Below, piece by piece: positions 58,242 through 64,000 of a stretch of 64,000 nt of DNA (positions within the stretch are counted from its first letter, which is position 1; each line of letters starts with the position of its first letter). Origin of the DNA: Streptococcus infantis SK970 (GTDB lineage: Bacteria > Bacillota > Bacilli > Lactobacillales > Streptococcaceae); assembly GCA_000223255.2 (NCBI GenBank), contig AFUT01000001.1:62001-126000 (forward strand), read 5' to 3'. The notes below the pieces were generated by a model. It had not been told where the DNA came from, did not search any database, and worked only from the letters and a program-made list of their open reading frames with translations. The position numbers were made by a program, and so were the translations under genes.

Positions 58242-58859
58242 ATGGGATGGTGGCGTGAAACCATTGATATTGTAAAAGAAAATGATCCAGCGGCTCGTAA
58301 CACCCTGGAAGTCTTACTGACGTACCCTGGAGTTAAGGCCTTGGCTGCCCACCGTCTCTCTCATTTTCTCTGGAAGCACGGCTTTAAGTTGTTAGCTCGG
58401 ATGCACAGTCAATTTTGGCGCTTTTGGACTCAGATTGAGATTCATCCAGGTGCTCAGATCGATTCAGGTGTTTTTATCGATCATGGGGGAGGTCTCGTGA
58501 TTGGAGAGACTGCTATCGTTGAAAAGGGAGTACTCCTCTATCATGGGGTAACCCTTGGTGGGACTGGGAAGGATTGTGGCAAACGCCATCCGACAATTCG
58601 TAAAGGTGTTCTCATCTCTGCTCATGCCCAAGTCATTGGACCCGTTGAAATCGGTGAAAATGCCAAGGTCGGTGCTGCAGCGGTTGTTGTGGCAGACGTA
58701 CCTAGTGATGTAACAGTCGTCGGTATTCCTGCTAAGATTGTTCGAGTTCACGGGCAAAAGGATGAACCAACCATTCATGAAGTTGAAGAAAAACGTGAAT
58801 ACTACGTCAATAAACTTGAGCAGGCGAGAGATGCCAGTCACAGGTCGTCTGGTTTATAG
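58242..58859 (+). CDS. cysE: Serine O-acetyltransferase
   Basis: CysE makes O-acetylserine, the cysteine precursor, from serine and acetyl-CoA. This 205-residue left-handed beta-helix protein has hexapeptide repeats and the signature HGGGLVIGETAIVEKG, HGVTLGGTGKDCGKRHPTI and GAAAVVVADVPSDVTVVG. AAAGGAG precedes ATG 58242, and it follows pnp closely. cysS, further downstream, uses the cysteine made; the two are separated by two other genes. Confidence 0.95.
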   Translation: MGWWRETIDIVKENDPAARNTLEVLLTYPGVKALAAHRLSHFLWKHGFKLLARMHSQFWRFWTQIEIHPGAQIDSGVFIDHGGGLVIGETAIVEKGVLLYHGVTLGGTGKDCGKRHPTIRKGVLISAHAQVIGPVEIGENAKVGAAAVVVADVPSDVTVVGIPAKIVRVHGQKDEPTIHEVEEKREYYVNKLEQARDASHRSSGL

Positions 58860-58870
58860 AGGATACCTAT

Positions 58871-59737
58871 ATGATTCAAGCAAGAAACAAGTTAAGCCAA
58901 GAGGAGCTATCTGAAGCGAAAAAACTAATTAACTGTTGCCAAGCCTATGATGGAACTTATCGTGATCCTTATCTTTCTAATATGCTCAATTTTAACCCCG
59001 ATATGCCCGCCTTTTTCCTTTATTATGAAAAAGGTGAACTTTTTGGCCTATTAACCGTCTATGCAGATGACCAAGATGTGGAAGTAGCGATCCTGGTCCA
59101 CCCTAATCATCGTCGTCAAGGAATTGCGCGGGCTTTGTATAGAAGTTTTGAGAAAGAAACGGCATCTTATCCAATTGAGTCTGTGACTTTTCAGACAGAG
59201 CGTGTTTTTCTAGAGCGCCATCCTGATTTTGTCAACAACTGGGGACTGGTCGAGGATGAAGAGACAGAGACCTGGTTAGGTAAGGATAGAAGACCTTATC
59301 CGTTAGCAACTGTTTCCAATCTGGACGTTTTGTTAGCAGATCGTTCCTATCAGGATCAAATTAGTCAGTTAAAATTTCAGGCATTTTCAGAGGAACATGA
59401 ATCTAGAGAAGTTGTGGATAGATATGTCGCTGAAGCTCTGAAAGATCCAGAAAGTCGCTTATATATTTTATTAAAAGACGATCAGGTTATTGGAACTTGC
59501 ACGGTTGATTTATCAAGCGATACGAATTACTTCTACGGTTTAGCAATATCGGAACCTGAACGTGGAAAAGGCTATGGAAGCTACTTAGCAAAATCCCTCG
59601 TCAACAAACTGATTGAGCAAAATGACAAGGAGTTTCAGATTGCCGTGGAAGATAGCAATGTAGGTGCCAAACGTTTGTATGAAAAGATTGGCTTTGTTAA
59701 ACAGACCCAGGTGGTTTATCTGAATGCGAAAGAGTAA
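58871..59737 (+). CDS. GNAT acetyltransferase with two domains
   Basis: This 288-residue protein has two GNAT folds. The first contains VEVAILVHPNHRRQGIARAL (acetyl-CoA loop RRQGIA), and the second contains LAISEPERGKGYGSYLAKSL and AKRLYEKIGFVK. Two tandem GNAT domains occur in N-acetyltransferases acting on small molecules, mycothiol-like compounds or ribosomal proteins, and I cannot assign the substrate. It begins 11 bases after cysE, and the nucleoside phosphorylase follows three bases after its stop. Confidence 0.75.
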   Translation: MIQARNKLSQEELSEAKKLINCCQAYDGTYRDPYLSNMLNFNPDMPAFFLYYEKGELFGLLTVYADDQDVEVAILVHPNHRRQGIARALYRSFEKETASYPIESVTFQTERVFLERHPDFVNNWGLVEDEETETWLGKDRRPYPLATVSNLDVLLADRSYQDQISQLKFQAFSEEHESREVVDRYVAEALKDPESRLYILLKDDQVIGTCTVDLSSDTNYFYGLAISEPERGKGYGSYLAKSLVNKLIEQNDKEFQIAVEDSNVGAKRLYEKIGFVKQTQVVYLNAKE

Positions 59738-59740
59738 TAA

Positions 59741-60501
59741 ATGCTATTAGAAGAATTTGAAAATGTACCTGCTGTTATCGAGCCAACTGATCGAAGCCTC
59801 CTTAGTGGTGGAGAAATCTGTGATACGATTATTTTATCTTTTAATGGAGAAATCGTTGAACGAGTAAATCAGTTTGAAGATGTTTACGAAGGTGGCTATC
59901 TAACTAATCTAAATGGTAGATTTCCATGGTATATCTATGAAAAAGATGGGACTAAGGTAGCAGTTGCTATAGCTACGATTGGAGCCCCGATGGTTGTTGG
60001 ACTCTTAGAAGAACTCAAAGCAAGAGGATTTAAGAACTTTATTGTTTTGGGTTCTTGCGGAGTTCTAGATAAGTCTATTCAGGCAGATAAGATTATCCTA
60101 CCAAGTTCAGCTCTACGTGATGAAGGTACAAGTTACCATTACGCTCCTGCAAGTGATGAAATAGCTTATGATGAAACTCTACTCCTAACCATAGAAGAAG
60201 CTTTAAACAAATCTGATATTGAGCACATTCGAACAAAGGCTTGGACCACAGATGCTTTCTATCGTGAAACAGCTGATAAGGTCAAACGTAGACTAGCAGC
60301 AGGTGCGACTGTTGTAGATATGGAAGCCTCAGCAATCATGGCTTGGGCACAATTTCGACAAGCAAAAGTTTATCAATTTTTTATACGGCTGATTATGTTG
60401 ACCATCATAATCATGAGTGGGATGCAAGATACGAAGAAAGAAAAGCAGATGCTATGACTTTCTTTGAGATAGCATTAGTAATTGCTAGAGAGTTGGATTG
60501 A
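59741..60501 (+). pseudogene. Nucleoside phosphorylase (uridine/purine type), frameshifted
   Basis: This belongs to the PNP/UDP phosphorylase superfamily, which splits nucleosides to base and ribose-1-phosphate. It has GGLLTNLNGRFPW-like N-terminal features, the loop VAVAIATIGAPMVVGLLEEL, VLGSCGVLDKS and the specificity region VVDMEASAIMAWAQF. The open frame ends at 60457 in a foreign-looking tail. One more T in the run 60377-60382 gives FFYTADYVDHHNHEWDARYE and a natural stop at 60499, 253 residues in all. So the C-terminal helix is lost only as read. Precise base specificity is not visible. Confidence 0.82.
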
Positions 60502-60544
60502 AACGACTCTTTACGATAAACAAGACACAGAAAGGAGTCAGTGA

Positions 60545-61888
60545 GTGATTAAAATCTATGACACCATGTCTCGTGATTTGCGAGATTTTGTCCCAATCGA
60601 GGACGGCAAGGTCAAGATGTATGTCTGTGGGCCAACTGTATACAATTATATCCACGTGGGGAATGCCCGTTCGACAGTAGCCTTCGATACCATTCGTCGC
60701 TACTTTGAATACCGTGGCTACGAAGTTGCCTATATTTCCAATTTCACGGATGTGGATGATAAGATTATCAACCGTGCCAAGGAAGAAGGTATCACACCTC
60801 AAGAAGTAGCGGATAAGTATATCGCTGCCTTCCGTGAAGACGTGACGGCTCTTGGTGTTAAGCCTGCGACTCGTCATCCTCGTGTAGTCGAGTTTATGGC
60901 TGATATCATCCGCTTTGTCTCTGATTTGATTGACAAAGGCTATGCCTATGAGAGTCAAGGGGATGTTTACTTCCGTGTGGAAAAATCCCATAACTATGCT
61001 AAGTTAGCCAATAAAACCCTAGAAGACTTGGAGTTAGGTGCTTCAGGCCGTACAGATGAAGAAACAGCTCGCAAGGAAAATCCGGTAGATTTTGCTCTTT
61101 GGAAAGCTGCCAAACCAGGCGAGATTTCTTGGGACAGTCCTTGGGGGCCTGGTCGTCCGGGATGGCACATCGAGTGTTCGGTTATGTCAACGGAGATTTT
61201 GGGCGATACCATCGATATTCACGGTGGTGGAGCTGACCTTGAGTTTCCACACCACACTAACGAAATTGCCCAGTCAGAAGCCAAGACAGGCAAGACCTTT
61301 GCCAACTACTGGATGCACAATGGTTTTGTCAATATTGACAATGTCAAGATGTCCAAGTCTTTGGGTAACTTTATTACGGTACACGATGCCCTCGAAACGA
61401 TCGACGGTCAAGTGCTTCGTTTCTTCTTTGCGACTCAGCATTACCGCAAACCTATCAACTTTACGGAAAAGGCTGTGCGTGATGCCGAGACCAATCTCAA
61501 GTATTTGAAAAATACCTATGAGCAACCATTTACTGGAACTGTAGATGCGGGGGAGTTGCAAGCTTTTAAAGATAAGTTTGTAACGGCCATGGATGAGGAT
61601 TTCAATACAGCTAACGGAATCACAGTTGTCTTTGAAATGGCCAAATGGATCAATTCAGGTAACTATGATGCAGCCGTTAAGGAAGCTCTTGCGGCTATGT
61701 TAGAGGTCTTTGGTATTGTCTTTGTCGAGGAAGTTTTGGATGAAGAGATCGAAGCCTTAATTCAAAAACGCCAAGAAGCGCGTGCCAATAAAGACTTTGC
61801 AACAGCTGACCAAATCCGTGACCAACTGGCTGCACAAGGGATTAAGCTACTGGATACCAAGGATGGAGTGAGGTGGACACGTGATTGA
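60545..61888 (+). CDS. cysS: Cysteinyl-tRNA synthetase
   Basis: CysRS charges tRNA-Cys with cysteine. This 447-residue class I synthetase has YVCGPTVYNYIHVGNAR (HIGH-type motif), zinc-binding Cys and His in GRPGWHIECSVMS and HHTNEIAQ, and KMSKSLGN (KMSKS). The start is GTG 60545, with AAAGGAG nine bases before; a following ATG is farther. The end overlaps mrnC by eight bases. Confidence 0.96.
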   Translation: MIKIYDTMSRDLRDFVPIEDGKVKMYVCGPTVYNYIHVGNARSTVAFDTIRRYFEYRGYEVAYISNFTDVDDKIINRAKEEGITPQEVADKYIAAFREDVTALGVKPATRHPRVVEFMADIIRFVSDLIDKGYAYESQGDVYFRVEKSHNYAKLANKTLEDLELGASGRTDEETARKENPVDFALWKAAKPGEISWDSPWGPGRPGWHIECSVMSTEILGDTIDIHGGGADLEFPHHTNEIAQSEAKTGKTFANYWMHNGFVNIDNVKMSKSLGNFITVHDALETIDGQVLRFFFATQHYRKPINFTEKAVRDAETNLKYLKNTYEQPFTGTVDAGELQAFKDKFVTAMDEDFNTANGITVVFEMAKWINSGNYDAAVKEALAAMLEVFGIVFVEEVLDEEIEALIQKRQEARANKDFATADQIRDQLAAQGIKLLDTKDGVRWTRD

Positions 61889-62267
61889 TGTCAATCTCAT
61901 TAACGGAATTGCTCTAGCCTTTGAAGGAGATGCGGTGTACTCTATGTATATTCGCCGTCACCTCATCCTAAAAGGCATGACCAAGCCCAATAAACTCCAC
62001 CAAGAGGCAACCAAGTATGTGTCAGCCAAGGCTCAGGCACGCTTGATTTCCCTTATGCTAGAAGAAGAAATCCTAACGGAAAAGGAAGAAGAAATCTATA
62101 AACGGGGCCGTAACACCAATAGCCATACCAAGGCAAAGAACGCAGATGTAGTGACCTACCGTATGTCTACAGGTTTTGAAGCGGTCATGGGTTATCTTCA
62201 TATGACCGAAAATGTGGAGCGCCTTGAAACCTTGATTTCTTGGTGTATCCAAAAAGTGGAGGGCTAG
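61881..62267 (+). CDS. mrnC: Mini-ribonuclease III
   Basis: MrnC matures 23S rRNA by cutting double-stranded precursors near the ends. This 128-residue protein is an RNase III catalytic domain without a dsRNA-binding domain: ALAFEGDAVYSMYIRRHL holds the signature acidic residue and RGRNTNSHTKAKNADVVTYR a conserved helix. It overlaps the end of cysS, as in most Firmicutes. Start is GTG/ATG at 61881 with weak RBS because of the overlap. Confidence 0.93.
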   Translation: MIDVNLINGIALAFEGDAVYSMYIRRHLILKGMTKPNKLHQEATKYVSAKAQARLISLMLEEEILTEKEEEIYKRGRNTNSHTKAKNADVVTYRMSTGFEAVMGYLHMTENVERLETLISWCIQKVEG

Positions 62268-62270
62268 GAA

Positions 62271-63140
62271 ATGATTGCAAAAGAATTACTAGACTGGTTT
62301 CCACAAGCTCAAATCGTAGACCAGCCAATTGATAAGGAAGGTTTTCTTACGCTACCAGTTTCCTCGCAACAGTGGATTTTACTGGAGGAAGTTGGACTAA
62401 GTGAACGTGAGAAACAGTTGGTAGCTCTCTTAACCCAGCAGGAGCAAACGATCTCGCTCAATCCTTGGTATAGTTATTTGATTGAGGGCAAGGGACAAGC
62501 ACCGCAGAGTTTTAAAAAGCTACAAGTTGTCTATTGTCATCTTTCTTATTACCAACAGGAAAACCTGACTTCTTGGTTGGATATGATGAGAACCCTCTTT
62601 CCTAATTGCGAGACAGTGCTTCAGGTGGGAGCTCAGGATTACTTATTTGTTCTCCAACAGGATAAATACACTTCTGTTCGCTCTATCTTGATGGATACCT
62701 TGGAAGCTGTAGAGTACGACTTTGGGGTTCGTCTGTCTATTATGCTGGGGCAGGTTTGGTCGCAAACAGGAAATCAGAGTTTGACAGATCTCATCAAAGC
62801 AGAACGTGACTTGTTCAAAAATTGGTGGCGACAAGGTCATCAAGGATTCCATACATTTTCTCAGCTCTACCTTTGGAGTATGGGTGAAAAAATGGTGGAT
62901 CTTGGTTTGATAAAAGATTATCTCCACCAGATGATTTTGGATCAGGATCAAATTCAGGAAATCATTCTCTCCTTATGGGAAAATAGTGCAGTTCTAACTA
63001 AAACAGCACAGCAACTGTATTTGCACCGCAATTCTCTCCAATACAAGATTGATAAATGGGAAGAATTGACAGGGCTTCAGTTGAAAGAATTGACAGATTT
63101 GACCTTGTGTTATCAATTGATTTTACCAGATATTATTTAA
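62271..63140 (+). CDS. PucR/CdaR-like regulator with C-terminal helix-turn-helix
   Basis: This 289-residue protein has a C-terminal HTH_30-type helix-turn-helix (NSAVLTKTAQQLYLHRNSLQYKID), the pattern of PucR and CdaR family regulators. The N-terminal 190 residues are probably a signal-sensing domain, and no effector can be named. In pneumococcus a comparable gene precedes msmK, and here too msmK follows 112 bases later. It may regulate carbohydrate uptake, but that is context only. It starts three bases after mrnC. Confidence 0.75.
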   Translation: MIAKELLDWFPQAQIVDQPIDKEGFLTLPVSSQQWILLEEVGLSEREKQLVALLTQQEQTISLNPWYSYLIEGKGQAPQSFKKLQVVYCHLSYYQQENLTSWLDMMRTLFPNCETVLQVGAQDYLFVLQQDKYTSVRSILMDTLEAVEYDFGVRLSIMLGQVWSQTGNQSLTDLIKAERDLFKNWWRQGHQGFHTFSQLYLWSMGEKMVDLGLIKDYLHQMILDQDQIQEIILSLWENSAVLTKTAQQLYLHRNSLQYKIDKWEELTGLQLKELTDLTLCYQLILPDII

Positions 63141-63172
63141 AGTTTTGTGCAAGTTGCACAGAACTTTTTTAT
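63139..63172 (+). terminator. Terminator between the regulator and msmK
   Basis: AAGTTTTGTGCA pairs with TGCACAGAACTT (one mismatch) and is followed by T6. Confidence 0.75.
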
Positions 63173-63199
63173 TTTTTGGTCACCTTGCCATAGAAATGT

Positions 63200-63219
63200 A
63201 AAGCGTTTTCATTTATAAT
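63200..63219 (+). promoter_or_regulatory. CRE overlapping the msmK promoter
   Basis: AAAGCGTTTTCA (63200-63211) matches the CcpA-binding core WAARCGYTWNCW, and TATAAT (63214-63219) follows directly as the -10 box. CcpA binding would block transcription in glucose. Confidence 0.7.
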
Positions 63220-63252
63220 AAAACTATCAAAAATTAAAAGGAGTTCACCGAA

Positions 63253-64000
63253 ATGGTAGAATTAAATCTTAAAAACATTTACAAAAAATATCCAAACAGC
63301 GAGCACTATTCAGTTGAAGACTTCAACTTGGACATCAAAGACAAAGAATTTATCGTTTTCGTAGGACCTTCAGGATGTGGTAAATCAACTACTCTCCGTA
63401 TGATTGCAGGTCTTGAAGACATCACAGAAGGTACTGCATCTATCGATGGCGTTGTTGTCAATGACGTAGCTCCAAAAGACCGTGACATCGCCATGGTATT
63501 CCAAAACTACGCTCTTTACCCACACATGACTGTATACGATAACATGGCTTTCGGTTTGAAATTGCGTAAATACAGCAAAGAAGACATCGACAAACGTGTA
63601 CAAGAAGCAGCAGAAATTCTTGGATTGAAAGAATTCTTGGATCGTAAACCAGCTGACCTTTCAGGTGGTCAACGTCAACGTGTTGCCATGGGTCGTGCGA
63701 TCGTCCGTGATGCAAAAGTGTTCTTGATGGACGAACCTTTGTCAAACTTGGATGCGAAACTTCGTGTATCTATGCGTGCTGAAATTGCTAAAATCCACCG
63801 TCGTATCGGAGCTACAACTATCTACGTAACTCACGACCAAACAGAAGCGATGACACTTGCAGACCGTATCGTTATCATGTCAGCTACTAAAAACCCTGCT
63901 GGTACTGGTACTATCGGACGTGTTGAACAAATCGGTACTCCTCAAGAAGTTTACAAAAACCCAGTTAACAAATTCGTAGCAGGATTCATTGGAAGCCCAG
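63253..64000 (+). CDS. msmK: Sugar ABC transporter ATPase MsmK, 5' part
   Basis: The gene runs out of the window; 249 codons are visible. MsmK is the shared ATPase of several streptococcal sugar ABC importers (multiple sugars, maltodextrins, sialic acid). It has Walker A GPSGCGKS, signature [12 protein letters not shown], Walker [13 protein letters not shown] and the H-loop [12 protein letters not shown], typical of the MalK/UgpC class. Start ATG 63253 has GGAG upstream. The C-terminal regulatory domain lies outside. Confidence 0.93.
   Translation, partial: MVELNLKNIYKKYPNSEHYSVEDFNLDIKDKEFIVFVGPSGCGKSTTLRMIAGLEDITEGTASIDGVVVNDVAPKDRDIAMVFQNYALYPHMTVYDNMAFGLKLRKYSKEDIDKRVQEAAEILGLKEFLDRKPADLSGGQRQRVAMGRAIVRDAKVFLMDEPLSNLDAKLRVSMRAEIAKIHRRIGATTIYVTHDQTEAMTLADRIVIMSATKNPAGTGTIGRVEQIGTPQEVYKNPVNKFVAGFIGSP

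Noticed and set aside
1-64000. CRISPR array, tRNA, rRNA, IS element or prophage
   Set aside because: No regular repeat-spacer pattern, no tRNA cloverleaf or rRNA sequence, and no transposase or phage structural genes were noticed on either strand.

Overview
The window comes from a low-GC Firmicute and almost certainly from a mitis-group Streptococcus close to S. mitis, S. oralis or S. infantis. The evidence is the pneumococcus-like core proteins (StkP/PhpP, MvaS, ScrA/B/R/K, MntE, the manganese-riboswitch P-type ATPase, MsrAB, FtsE/X, MetE/F, PNPase, CysE/S, MsmK), the BOX-like and SPRITE-like repeats, and a MET-box of the streptococcal MtaR/MetR type. StkP differs from my memory of the pneumococcal protein (three PASTA repeats, not four), so S. 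pneumoniae itself looks less likely. I see no tRNA, rRNA, CRISPR array, IS element or prophage.

Layout. 1-5.7 kb: the end of priA, then fmt-rsmB-phpP-stkP in one tight run. 5.8-7.0 kb: a two-part threonine/serine exporter whose first part is frameshifted. 7.2-9.6 kb: mevalonate genes mvaS-mvaA. 9.8-15.6 kb: the sucrose regulon, scrB-scrR facing away from scrA-scrK, with two LacI-type operators between them. 15.6-23.5 kb: mntE, a three-gene surface-modification cassette (membrane protein, acyltransferase, GtrB-like glycosyltransferase) and a riboswitch-controlled P-type ATPase. 23.6-33.1 kb: a deformylase-like gene, yaaA, hom-thrB, msrAB, a paired ABC exporter and an MTA/SAH deaminase. 33.3-38.0 kb: prfB with its programmed frameshift, ftsE-ftsX, an MFS transporter and a TVP38-type membrane protein.

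38.2-51.7 kb is the accessory region. A helicase with C-terminal membrane segments is followed by a Type I restriction-modification locus in the order hsdR, hsdS, hsdM. Extra genes sit inside both gaps: an AbiH-type gene and a membrane-anchored coiled-coil protein between R and S, and a Kiwa-like membrane protein/partner pair plus a RecB-like PD-(D/E)XK protein between S and M. The genes in the gaps are AT-rich while hsdR and hsdM look like host sequence, so this reads as a defence locus with foreign modules nested in it. The kwaAB-nuclease block is the best candidate for a poorly described system. 51.8-52.4 kb holds a repeat, a multi-helix structured element and the metE operator. 52.5-64 kb: methionine/cysteine and RNA-metabolism genes (metE, metF, pnp, cysE, cysS, mrnC), a PucR-type regulator and the start of msmK.

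Many genes are broken by one-base changes in A or T runs: the thrE-like gene (twice), mvaA (twice), the 17-kb membrane protein, the acyltransferase, yaaA, the helicase, abiH, hsdM (a short run), a nucleoside phosphorylase and probably the coiled-coil gene. Nearly all are one-base losses and one gene, mvaA, is normally essential in streptococci, so sequencing or assembly error is the simplest explanation. The affected genes should not be taken as dead without checking the reads.
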